64,000 nt of DNA. It comes from an uncultured Sulfurimonas sp. Its GTDB lineage: Bacteria > Campylobacterota > Campylobacteria > Campylobacterales > Sulfurimonadaceae. The translations under genes and the position numbers were made by a program. Within the stretch, counting starts at the first letter, position 1; every line of letters starts with the position of its first letter. Under the pieces are notes generated by a model, which did not search any database, was not told the origin of the DNA, and was given only the letters and a program-made list of their open reading frames with translations. The DNA lies in assembly GCF_963662755.1 (NCBI RefSeq), contig NZ_OY759725.1, positions 868,001-932,000 on the forward strand, written 5' to 3'. Shown here piece by piece: positions 1-7,283 of this stretch.

Positions 1-572
1 TTAGCTAATGTGTCTCCCATCTTTTTACCGATAGCAGTCATTGCCTCATCCCAAGTTGTACGAACCCATTTACCCTCACCACGGGCAGAACCCGGAGCAC
101 GTTTAAGTGGAAATGCTATACGATCTGGATCATACATTTGTGATTGCGTAGCGTAACCTTTTGCACAGTTACGCCCACGAGATGCAGGATGCAGAGGATT
201 ACCCATGTATTTCTTAACTGTAAAAGTTTTTTTATCAATCCACGCAGTTAAACCACAAGAAGCCTCACAGTTTGAACATGCAGTTGGAACAATCATATAG
301 TCATTTACTTCGATACCATTTGGATTGTCTTCACTTCTAACACCGTGACGATCAATACCACCTCTTTTCCAATCATCTCCATCTAACTCTTTAAAGTCAG
401 TCCACTCCTCCATTGGAGGATAAAAAGATAATGAATCTGGAGTATTTGTAAATTTGCTCTGCGAAACAGATTCTGCTTGAGCATCTGTTGTAAATACACC
501 TCTAGCAATAGCAGCGCCTGCAACTGTAAATGCAGCACCTTTTAAAAATGTTCTTCTACTTTGTAAATACAT
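1..572 (-). CDS. psrA: Molybdopterin oxidoreductase catalytic subunit, PsrA/PhsA type (3' end outside window)
   Basis: The first ~190 residues of a periplasmic molybdo-bis-MGD enzyme that would reduce polysulfide, thiosulfate or sulfur together with the PsrB- and PsrC-like proteins encoded just upstream. The start ATG (570-572) is followed at once by a twin-arginine signal (SRRTFLKG from residue 5), so the folded, cofactor-loaded protein is exported by Tat. An iron-sulfur motif C-x2-C-x3-C followed by a fourth Cys in GRNCAKG lies at about residues 100-140 and binds the FS0 [4Fe-4S] cluster of this family. A strong Shine-Dalgarno (AAGGAGA) precedes the start and lies inside a possible short upstream gene. 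The active-site Cys/Ser/Sec ligand is beyond the window, so the substrate cannot be fixed; assignment to Psr rather than Phs, Ttr or Arr rests on operon structure. Confidence 0.85.
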   Translation of the reverse strand, partial: MYLQSRRTFLKGAAFTVAGAAIARGVFTTDAQAESVSQSKFTNTPDSLSFYPPMEEWTDFKELDGDDWKRGGIDRHGVRSEDNPNGIEVNDYMIVPTACSNCEASCGLTAWIDKKTFTVKKYMGNPLHPASRGRNCAKGYATQSQMYDPDRIAFPLKRAPGSARGEGKWVRTTWDEAMTAIGKKMGDTLA

Positions 573-573
573 A

Positions 574-660
574 CTATATGTCTCCTTTTTCAAGAGAGTG
601 AATCTCTTGAAAAATTCCTCTCACTAAAGCTTTGCCTACAGGCAAGAATAAAAATTTCAT
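574..660 (-). CDS. Possible 28-residue small protein between psrC and psrA
   Basis: An open frame of 28 codons fills the gap between psrC and psrA on the operon strand. It has an ATG (658-660), a good Shine-Dalgarno (GGGAG) at normal spacing, and a TAG stop one base before the psrA start (TAG-T-ATG). It begins MKFLFLPVGKALVRG and ends in EKGDI; the psrA ribosome site lies within its last codons. Translation through it would couple psrA to psrC. It has no recognisable domain. It could be a real small subunit or maturation peptide, a translational coupler, or a chance frame. Confidence 0.35.
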   Translation of the reverse strand: MKFLFLPVGKALVRGIFQEIHSLEKGDI

Positions 661-670
661 TTTTAACTCC

Positions 671-1576
671 CTAACTCATTGGTAATAATTGTGGAATCAT
701 TAACCAAACATTCTTAACTAAATATAGACCTGCTAACGCTAAAATAGCTGCAAGTTTTAAAATTGGTTCAGATTTACTAGCACGACTTAATACAATAAGT
801 AAAATTGGTAACAGATAAGCCATCCATTGACCTAACCAGAACATAACTGTATATGGTCCATCACCTTTAATATATTCTAATACAGCCGCTACTTCTTCTG
901 CTTTCATTGGTCCAAATACATACTCTGACATATAAAGAATAAATGACATAAAAGCACTCAATGCTAAAATATTTGATAAGCTTCTATTAGCTTCCCAACT
1001 AAGTTTTCCGCCAAATACAAGAATTATAAATGCAGAACCAGCAAGAAGAGCTGCAAAAATCATTTGTGCAGATTCAGTCGGCATTTGCCATAGTTCACGA
1101 GCTGTACACTGAGACATTAAAGCTGCAGTATAAAGTGTAACCGGAATAGCTAAAGCAACAACCCAAGCTAAAGTTTTATCAAACGCAACATCATCTTTTT
1201 TGATAAAAGATAAAAACGCAAGCAAGAACAATAAACCAACAAATATAGTAGCCATCCAAGCACCAACAGTAATAGCAGATGTTACGTGTGGATAAAAGAA
1301 TATATGCCACATTCTAAATGGCTGATGTAAGTCGGCTAAAGTAAACAGCAAAAAGATATGAATAAAAATAATCGAAACTACTGTTACTGGAAATCTTAAT
1401 TTTCCTGCTTCATCTGGATATTTTTTAAGAAGTAAGATTAGCATAAATATTACACCTGTACCTATACTTTTTGCCCACATATTAACTGTTACTAACCAAG
1501 GCCAAACTGTACCTGGAATAGCTACATCTAAAGTTACTACAGCATTTGTTGCTGCTAAAATTTCATGCGCTGCCAT
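671..1576 (-). CDS. psrC: NrfD/PsrC-type quinone-interacting membrane subunit
   Basis: A 301-residue integral membrane protein of the NrfD/PsrC family, which anchors periplasmic molybdoenzyme-ferredoxin complexes and exchanges electrons with menaquinol. Eight or so hydrophobic segments span the sequence (first at about 30-50, last at about 275-298). The length matches PsrC of Wolinella (about 300-320 aa). No haem-binding pattern is evident, as expected for the haem-free NrfD class. Its ATG overlaps the stop of the upstream PsrB-like gene by one base (TAATG), so the two are translationally coupled. It gives the complex its membrane anchor and, with PsrB, an electron path from the quinone pool to the molybdenum subunit. 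Confidence 0.88.
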   Translation of the reverse strand: MAAHEILAATNAVVTLDVAIPGTVWPWLVTVNMWAKSIGTGVIFMLILLLKKYPDEAGKLRFPVTVVSIIFIHIFLLFTLADLHQPFRMWHIFFYPHVTSAITVGAWMATIFVGLLFLLAFLSFIKKDDVAFDKTLAWVVALAIPVTLYTAALMSQCTARELWQMPTESAQMIFAALLAGSAFIILVFGGKLSWEANRSLSNILALSAFMSFILYMSEYVFGPMKAEEVAAVLEYIKGDGPYTVMFWLGQWMAYLLPILLIVLSRASKSEPILKLAAILALAGLYLVKNVWLMIPQLLPMS

Positions 1577-2214
1577 TAGTGGTGCCCTCCTACTGGAAGT
1601 GTTGTTATGTTGTTAAACAGTGAGTGACCATCTACTCTTTTAGAAGCAAGAGGATTAAGACTAACATTACCACCACCTACATAAAAGTGATGAGGATTAG
1701 TTCCTTTTTCTGGTTTACGAACTTGTACATTACTTTGATTGTGTTGTATATATTTAGAAATATTTGAAGTTGGATCATCTAAGTCACCAAAGATATTTGC
1801 TTGAACAGGACAGGCTACAACACAAGCTGGCATCATAGAAGATGCAACACGGTGCGCACAATATGTACACTTGTCAGCAGTTTGTGTTTGTGGGTCTATA
1901 TAGATTGCTCCATAAGGACAAGCCATAACACAACCAGCACAACCGATACAGCGTTCTTTATCAATATTTACAATTCCATTATCTAAATAATGCAATGCAC
2001 TAACTGGACAAATTCTCTCACATGGAGCATTTTCACAGTGATTACATCTTAGCGGTGTAAATGTTCTCCTTGTATCTGGAAAAGTTCCTACATCCACATA
2101 CTTAACACGAAGTCTCCATGTACTTAGTGGAACTTCATTTTCCACTTTACATGCGATCTCACATCCTTTACATCCCATACACAGATGCAAATCAACTAGG
2201 AAACCTAATTGCAT
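1576..2214 (-). CDS. psrB: Four-cluster ferredoxin subunit of polysulfide reductase-type complex
   Basis: A 212-residue electron-transfer subunit carrying four [4Fe-4S] sites in the PsrB/NrfC/DmsB pattern: CMGCKGCEIAC near residue 12, CNHCENAPCERICP near 57, CIGCAGCVMACP near 90, and CTYCAH with a later CVVACP near 116-135. It passes electrons from the PsrC-like quinol site to the molybdenum subunit. No signal peptide is visible; in this family it is carried out with the Tat-tagged catalytic subunit. The ATG has a textbook Shine-Dalgarno (AAAGGAG), and it is the first gene of the operon. The order B-C-A differs from the A-B-C order of Wolinella psr. Confidence 0.88.
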   Translation of the reverse strand: MQLGFLVDLHLCMGCKGCEIACKVENEVPLSTWRLRVKYVDVGTFPDTRRTFTPLRCNHCENAPCERICPVSALHYLDNGIVNIDKERCIGCAGCVMACPYGAIYIDPQTQTADKCTYCAHRVASSMMPACVVACPVQANIFGDLDDPTSNISKYIQHNQSNVQVRKPEKGTNPHHFYVGGGNVSLNPLASKRVDGHSLFNNITTLPVGGHH

Positions 2215-2453
2215 ATATTCTCCTTTAGCCTATTTTTAATAGGGCGAATTAAGATTAATAACTATATCTAATACACTTCAAAAGAAGCCCTTATACACGT
2301 AAATACGGGCTCTTTCACTAAGAAAAATATTATCTAAGTAACCTTAAATTTGTTATAAACAAGTGATAATTTTTTGATAAAATTTTTTTGTTGGGTAGTT
2401 TTGTTAATAAGTAAAGTTTATGAATCAATATATGTCGAAGATGCACTATCGTA

Positions 2454-2482
2454 GATTAAGAAAAGATAAACTTCTCTTAATC
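2454..2482. terminator. Hairpin overlapping the stop of the DUF2231 gene
   Basis: A near-perfect inverted repeat (11 of 12 positions, loop ATAAA) lies across the stop codon of the minus-strand membrane protein gene at 2477. There is no clear T tract on the exit side, so it may protect the 3' end of the message or pause polymerase rather than act as a classical intrinsic terminator. Confidence 0.3.
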
Positions 2483-2983
2483 TTCTTCTTCTAAAAATTC
2501 TTCAGGATCAGCTAAACAATCCATACCATCTGAATGATTTTTAACATGTGCTCCATAGGTGTAAGTTAATTCTCCACCCATTTTACCTTGGTACAATACT
2601 CCTGCACAAAGAAGCGCTATTAAAAATATTGCAAGAAGTTCAACTTTAAAGAGTTTCTTATAGCATCCAAAAAACTTAATAAGTGCTATTACACCCATAC
2701 CAATGGCCAAGTAAAGTCCTACTTGTTTATGTTGTTTTAAAAGTGCCTGACCTTCACCAGATATAAGCATATAAACTTCTCCACCATCATGCTTACCTGT
2801 AAAAAAAGCACCTATCATAAAGATAGCGGCAAAAACCATAAACCTAGAGGATAGTTTTGACATAAGTTCACTTGGCTTATATAAATAAGCCAAACCTAAA
2901 ACAAGAGATATAATCGGAAGTGCTACTGCGAAGTGAGCTGCGGCTGGATGTAACATCAGTTTATCCTTACTATAATTTTTCAT
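2477..2983 (-). CDS. DUF2231-like membrane protein
   Basis: A 168-residue protein with four predicted transmembrane segments (about 15-33, 47-63, 86-105 and 112-130) and an acidic C-terminal tail (EEFLEEED). The opening LHPAAAHFAVALP matches the H-P-x3-H-F pattern typical of DUF2231 proteins, which resemble small cytochrome-like or redox-linked membrane proteins; the histidines could bind haem or metal, but this is inference. A further GAHVKNHSDGMDC motif near the C terminus carries two His and a Cys. It sits between the psr-type operon and hisD, with gaps on both sides, so it is probably transcribed alone. Its function is unknown. Confidence 0.6.
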   Translation of the reverse strand: MKNYSKDKLMLHPAAAHFAVALPIISLVLGLAYLYKPSELMSKLSSRFMVFAAIFMIGAFFTGKHDGGEVYMLISGEGQALLKQHKQVGLYLAIGMGVIALIKFFGCYKKLFKVELLAIFLIALLCAGVLYQGKMGGELTYTYGAHVKNHSDGMDCLADPEEFLEEED

Positions 2984-3077
2984 ATTATCACCAAATTTTC
3001 ATTTTAAAGAAAATTTAGTGATTGAAATATTTTAGCATTTTACACTTTATTTTATAGTTTTTTCTTATAAATTATAA

Positions 3078-4370
3078 TTACTTATTAAGTCTTACTCTAA
3101 CTGATTGTTCATGTGCGGTTAAACCTTCAGTATTTGCTATAAGTGCACACTCTTCGCCTATTTCATTAATAGCTTTACTTGAAAAAGAGATAATTGAAGT
3201 CTTTTTCATAAAATTTTCTACTCCAAGTGGAGAGTAAAACTTGGCAGTACCACCGGTTGGTAAAGTATGGTTTGGACCAGCTACATAATCCCCAATCGCT
3301 TCAGGAGTATTGTGACCCAAGAAAATTGCACCTGCATGTTTTATAAAAGGTAAAAGCTCAAAAGAGTTATCCGTCGCTACTTCTAAATGTTCAGGAGCGA
3401 TTTCATTCATAAGCTTTATTGCCTCATCCATATCACTAGCTACAATAATAGCACCGCGTTCTTCTATGGACTTTCTTGCTATCTCTTGGCGTGAAAGTTT
3501 TTTTAGCCAATTTTCTATCTCAATTTTTACAGAATCTGCTAACTTTTGTGATGGTGTTATCAAAATAGAACTTGCCATTTCATCATGTTCAGCTTGAGAG
3601 AGCATATCTACTGCTAAGTGAGATGCATCTGCACTATCATCGGCTAAAATTCCTATCTCGCTTGGTCCTGCTATCATATCAATATTTACATCTCCAAAAA
3701 CCATTTTTTTTGCAGTTGCTACAAAGATATTACCTGGTCCTGTAATAACATCAACCTTTGGTATAGTATCAGTTCCATAAGCCATAGCAGCTATTGCACT
3801 AGCCCCTCCAACTTTGTAAACTTCACTTACACCACAAAGATGACAAGCAGCAAGAAGAAGTTCATTTGGTTCATTATCAGGTGTTGGAGTACAAACTATA
3901 ATATTTTGTACTCCTGCAACTTGAGCTGGAATAACATTCATCAAAAGTGATGATGGATAAGCAGCTTTTCCACCTGGGATATAAAGTCCTGCACTATCAA
4001 CAGCTGTTACTTTTTGACCCAAGATAGTTCCATTATCCTCTGTGTCAAACCAAGATTTTGGTTTTTGTTTTTCATGATAAGATTTGATTCTATCATATGC
4101 TAGATGCAAAGAGGCCTTGAGCTTTGCATCTATATTATCATATGCTTTTTTCATAGATTCAGTTGATATTTTTAAATCTTCATCACTTATTGGAGTCCAC
4201 TTATCAAACTTTGATATATGTTGTTTTAGAGCACTATTTTTATCAGTTTTTATCTCATTTATAATATTTAATACTATAGCACTTACTTGTGCTATATCCA
4301 TCGTTCCTCTTTGTAAAAGTTCGTCAAAATTTTCACTAAAATTAGAATCATTAGTACTAACAAAAATCAT
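3078..4370 (-). CDS. hisD: Histidinol dehydrogenase
   Basis: The zinc enzyme that oxidises L-histidinol to L-histidine in two NAD-dependent steps, the last reactions of histidine synthesis. At 430 residues it has normal family length. Conserved segments include GPGNIFVATAKK, AGPSEIGI, SQAEHDEMAS (zinc ligands Q and H), EIAPEHLEV, and GPNHTLPTGG with the active-site His. Its ATG overlaps the stop of the upstream thioredoxin-fold gene by one base, so it is the last gene of an aroK-thioredoxin-hisD operon. No other his genes except hisC (24 kb) lie in the window, so the pathway is dispersed as in other Campylobacterota. Confidence 0.97.
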   Translation of the reverse strand: MIFVSTNDSNFSENFDELLQRGTMDIAQVSAIVLNIINEIKTDKNSALKQHISKFDKWTPISDEDLKISTESMKKAYDNIDAKLKASLHLAYDRIKSYHEKQKPKSWFDTEDNGTILGQKVTAVDSAGLYIPGGKAAYPSSLLMNVIPAQVAGVQNIIVCTPTPDNEPNELLLAACHLCGVSEVYKVGGASAIAAMAYGTDTIPKVDVITGPGNIFVATAKKMVFGDVNIDMIAGPSEIGILADDSADASHLAVDMLSQAEHDEMASSILITPSQKLADSVKIEIENWLKKLSRQEIARKSIEERGAIIVASDMDEAIKLMNEIAPEHLEVATDNSFELLPFIKHAGAIFLGHNTPEAIGDYVAGPNHTLPTGGTAKFYSPLGVENFMKKTSIISFSSKAINEIGEECALIANTEGLTAHEQSVRVRLNK

Positions 4371-4798
4371 TATTTTTTTCCATCCTTTATTGAACTATAA
4401 AATTCTTTTTTTACAATATCTAAAGCATTTAAAAAGTTGTTAGCATCTATTGCACCCATAATAGGTTGAAACATTGGTTCACCACTTGTACTTAAAAACC
4501 ATATAGCTGGAGTACCGGGTTGATATAGTGATCTTGGCATATAATCATTGTCATCACTATATGAAATCACACTTACAAAATCTTTATTTAAAGCTTCAAC
4601 AACTCTCTTGTCTTTTAGAGTTCCATTATCCAAAATCACACAAAATTTGCATGAGTGTCTTGATGATATAAAAAGCATCGGCTTATTAAATCTTGCAGCT
4701 TCTTTTATACCTACATTGTAATCTTTTTCCCATTTAACCTCAGATGCCATTATTGTTGTAGCAAGAAGCAATGTTATGTATATTAATATTTTACGCAT
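4370..4798 (-). CDS. Periplasmic thioredoxin-fold protein with CxxC
   Basis: A 142-residue protein with an N-terminal signal peptide (hydrophobic core about 4-17, probable cleavage after MAS) and a thioredoxin-like domain. The redox motif is CKFC (in SRHSCKFCV, about residue 51), followed by a cis-proline region, GTPAIWFL. This pattern is that of the thioredoxin_7/DUF255-like or SoxW/YyaL-related group rather than DsbA. It probably reduces or protects periplasmic thiols, perhaps in c-type cytochrome or sulfur metabolism. It overlaps the end of aroK by 8 bases and the start of hisD by one base. The partner protein is not identifiable from context. Confidence 0.75.
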   Translation of the reverse strand: MRKILIYITLLLATTIMASEVKWEKDYNVGIKEAARFNKPMLFISSRHSCKFCVILDNGTLKDKRVVEALNKDFVSVISYSDDNDYMPRSLYQPGTPAIWFLSTSGEPMFQPIMGAIDANNFLNALDIVKKEFYSSIKDGKK

Positions 4799-5315
4799 GT
4801 TTTTTTACCTTTTTAAGAAGTTCATTTGAGCACTCTATAGCGCTTTTTTTTGTTACATCTATAACTATATCTGCAAGAGCAAGATACTCTGGGCGTCTCT
4901 CTTTATAGAGTTTTTCAGCCTCTTTCAAATTTGAAAGAAGCGGTCTTTTTTTTAACTTTTTCATCGAATTTGGATGATTTTTAATTCGTTTTATAATTTT
5001 ATCAAAAGGAGAATCTAAAAGAACAACAGTACCTATATTTTTTAAATTTTTTTGCTTATAAAAGCCTCCACCCGTAGATATAAGAGTGTTTTTAACGCTA
5101 GTTTCTAGCCACAAAGCTACATCATGCTCAAGCATTCTAAAATAATTCTCACCATCTTCTTCAAATATTTTTTTAATTCTCTTGTTTTCCATACTCTCTA
5201 TTAAATCATCCGTATCTATGGCAATATAATCAGAATTTTTTATAACTTCACGAGCTACACTACCTTTTCCTACTCCCATAAATCCTATCAATACTATATT
5301 TTTATGGCTCGACAT
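4791..5315 (-). CDS. aroK: Shikimate kinase
   Basis: Phosphorylates shikimate with ATP in the aromatic amino-acid pathway. At 174 residues it has normal length. The shikimate-binding Asp is in AIDTDDLIES, the conserved Arg in YFRMLEHD, the GGG loop in STGGGFY, and the lid/C-terminal Arg in ERRPEYLALAD. The P-loop reads GFMGVGKGS, so a glycine follows the lysine where shikimate kinases usually have Ser or Thr; adenylate kinases have the same GKGT arrangement, and the next Ser could take over the Mg contact. It is the first gene of the operon with the thioredoxin-fold gene and hisD. Confidence 0.93.
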   Translation of the reverse strand: MSSHKNIVLIGFMGVGKGSVAREVIKNSDYIAIDTDDLIESMENKRIKKIFEEDGENYFRMLEHDVALWLETSVKNTLISTGGGFYKQKNLKNIGTVVLLDSPFDKIIKRIKNHPNSMKKLKKRPLLSNLKEAEKLYKERRPEYLALADIVIDVTKKSAIECSNELLKKVKKHA

Positions 5316-5391
5316 TTAGTGTCTCCTCGCATTAATATTTAAAAGTGCTAAGCGATAACACTTTTTATTTTGAATTATCATCATTTTTATC

Positions 5392-6681
5392 CTAAGTAAT
5401 TGCAAAAGCACTCATATCAAAATCTGGTTTTGTTTTTTTTGTTTTTTGAAAAATTAAAACTGGTACGATAACATTATATTGTAAAATTACCATACTAACA
5501 ATAAAACTAAGTGCGGAAATCTTTAAAAATATTGGGATATAAAATGCAAATACAAAACCAATTAAAGATGCAATAAATAAGTAAAACTGTGCTTTTGAGA
5601 GTTTCTTATTTATCATCTCATTCATTGTAGGGATGCTCATATAACCCATAGCATTTAAATGAAACCATACTAAAAATGGAATAATTTTATATAACATTCC
5701 AATCATAATAGAAAAGATAAAACCACCACCTAGCAAGATAGCCACCATGACTATATACTCATGCATAAAGTATTCATCAAATATCCAAAGAAAAGAACCT
5801 AGCATCAAAAATATACTCGCAGCTCTCCAATACCACACAGTCACATCACTTATAGGACGACGACGTTCGTTTAGTTTTTTCCAAACTGTAGTAGCAAATG
5901 CCCAGAAAAAAAGTGCTATCCATGCTTTAGCAACAAAAGAGTAAGACTCTGCAAAGATGCTTGTAAGCAACCACAAAACCAAACCTATACTTACAAGTAA
6001 AACTACTCTTTTTTTACAAAATTGTTTAAACTTTGGTGCTACATAAAACATAGGTAAAACTTGAAAAGTTACACCTATAATCAAAATGCCAGCAAAGCCA
6101 AAAATTCCCCATACACTATGAACATTTGCAACTATATTTCTATACATCACAAACCCATCATCCACATATGTATAAAGTAAAAACAGACCCATCATTACAG
6201 TAAATCCTGCAAAAATAAGACTTACACTCATAGCTTTTACTGTAGCATTAAAATTTTTCACTTTTGTAATTGCCATGGCTATCACTGTTATCATCATAGT
6301 AAAACCAAGAGTAAGTAAAACTATGGCTGCACTATTAAAAAAAAGTGATTCATTTTTTAAACCATACAACATAAAAAGTGTACCACTTAGAAGTGCTATA
6401 TATGATATTTTTGAGATTGCATCTACTTTTGGAATTTTAACACCAACTAAAACAGGTAGCATCTGAGTTAAAGACCCAAGCATTATAAAAGCCAAAAAAC
6501 CAATTGTTAAAGCGTGTGTTATAACAATAGATTCAAGAGAATATCTACTCATTAAGAAATCAGCTTCACTAAAAAACATCATAAACCCAGCTATGATTGC
6601 AAAAAGTGGTGCACTTAAGTAAAATCTAAGAGGTGCAAATATAGGAGGAGCTTGATCTGTTGATAAACCACTAAGTTCCAT
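5392..6681 (-). CDS. 12-TM membrane protein, haem-copper oxidase subunit I/NnrS-like
   Basis: A 429-residue protein with about twelve transmembrane helices. Histidines sit in helix contexts reminiscent of haem ligands: ITHALTIGFLAF (about residue 55), ANVHSVWGIFGF (about 187) and WFHLNAMG (about 341), with repeated QxLP/QMLP motifs nearby (GSLTQMLPVL, TFQVLPMFY). This is the pattern of the NnrS / cytochrome-oxidase-subunit-I-like proteins often found near nitrogen-oxide and hemerythrin genes. I infer a haem-containing membrane protein linked to NO or oxygen handling, but no electron-accepting partner is encoded beside it. It lies 17 bases downstream of the hemerythrin gene and is probably cotranscribed with it. 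Confidence 0.55.
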   Translation of the reverse strand: MELSGLSTDQAPPIFAPLRFYLSAPLFAIIAGFMMFFSEADFLMSRYSLESIVITHALTIGFLAFIMLGSLTQMLPVLVGVKIPKVDAISKISYIALLSGTLFMLYGLKNESLFFNSAAIVLLTLGFTMMITVIAMAITKVKNFNATVKAMSVSLIFAGFTVMMGLFLLYTYVDDGFVMYRNIVANVHSVWGIFGFAGILIIGVTFQVLPMFYVAPKFKQFCKKRVVLLVSIGLVLWLLTSIFAESYSFVAKAWIALFFWAFATTVWKKLNERRRPISDVTVWYWRAASIFLMLGSFLWIFDEYFMHEYIVMVAILLGGGFIFSIMIGMLYKIIPFLVWFHLNAMGYMSIPTMNEMINKKLSKAQFYLFIASLIGFVFAFYIPIFLKISALSFIVSMVILQYNVIVPVLIFQKTKKTKPDFDMSAFAIT

Positions 6682-6698
6682 ATTTTACTCCAAAAAAC

Positions 6699-7139
6699 CT
6701 ACTGCACAACCATAGATTCCATCATATCAACAACTCTTGGTGATTCTGCACTTAGATGCTGTTGTGCCATAGTGTAAAGCATCTGTTCTTCTTTCATATT
6801 ATGCTGTTGCATTAAAATCATCAGTGTCTCAGATAGTCCAAAAAATTTGTCTTTATCTGCATTTTCTATAGCTTCGCCCATCTGTTTAATAAGGTTTCGC
6901 ATCTGAGCGTGTTCATGTCTCATCATAGCAGTAGGACCCTCAGTCATTCCTGTTTTTGTTTCAAATTCAACAAACATAACTCTCTCTTCCATTTGAAAGT
7001 GTCTCTCAGTTGCTTTTGCAAAATCTTCATAAGCTGATGAAGCATCTGCTATTGAAGTATTCGCTTTATCTTCCATCATTGCAAAAAATTCATCGCATCT
7101 AGAATGATCTAGTGTTAAATATTCTTTAATTGTACTCAT
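6699..7139 (-). CDS. Hemerythrin-domain protein
   Basis: A 146-residue, probably cytosolic four-helix protein with the HHE pattern of hemerythrin di-iron proteins: LDHSRCDEF (His 12), ERHFQMEERVMF (His about 47, Glu about 51), MMRHEHAQMRN (two His near 75) and QQHNMKEEQMLY (His about 113, Glu about 117). These would bind a non-haem di-iron site carrying O2 or reacting with NO. It precedes the oxidase/NnrS-like membrane protein in one operon, and a TATAAT box lies at 7180-7185 on its strand. Campylobacterota have many hemerythrins; the exact role (oxygen delivery, sensing, NO defence) cannot be read from sequence. Confidence 0.9.
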   Translation of the reverse strand: MSTIKEYLTLDHSRCDEFFAMMEDKANTSIADASSAYEDFAKATERHFQMEERVMFVEFETKTGMTEGPTAMMRHEHAQMRNLIKQMGEAIENADKDKFFGLSETLMILMQQHNMKEEQMLYTMAQQHLSAESPRVVDMMESMVVQ

Positions 7140-7179
7140 TGTTTTTACCCTTTTTTATAGTCGCTTTTTAATTTTTTGC

Positions 7180-7185
7180 ATTATA
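7180..7185 (-). promoter_or_regulatory. -10 box for hemerythrin operon
   Basis: TATAAT on the minus strand about 40 bases before the hemerythrin ATG, in an A+T-rich stretch. A Shine-Dalgarno AAAGGG precedes the start. No clear -35 box is seen, as is usual for sigma70 promoters of Campylobacterota. Confidence 0.5.
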
Positions 7186-7248
7186 TATAAATATTATAAA
7201 TATTTTCTATCACATATCAATAAATTTGTTATTTAAACATCTTTTTAC

Positions 7249-7254
7249 TATAAT
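7249..7254 (+). promoter_or_regulatory. -10 box for ctpA-pur-plsC-crcB operon
   Basis: TATAAT 30 bases before the ctpA ATG, giving a predicted leader of about 23 bases with AGGAAAA as ribosome site. It follows a T-rich run typical of Campylobacterota promoters and is the only good promoter seen ahead of the following seven genes. Confidence 0.55.
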
Positions 7255-7283
7255 ATCTCTCTTTAAAATTAATAGGAAAAAAT

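Noticed and set aside
1..2214. Treating the psr-like operon as a new respiratory system
   Set aside because: All three subunits fit the known PsrABC/PhsABC pattern; only the gene order and possible small gene are unusual.
5338..5368. AAAGTG/CACTTT hairpin with T run between the 12-TM gene and aroK
   Set aside because: Only six base pairs and a poorly matched inner stem; too weak to call a terminator.
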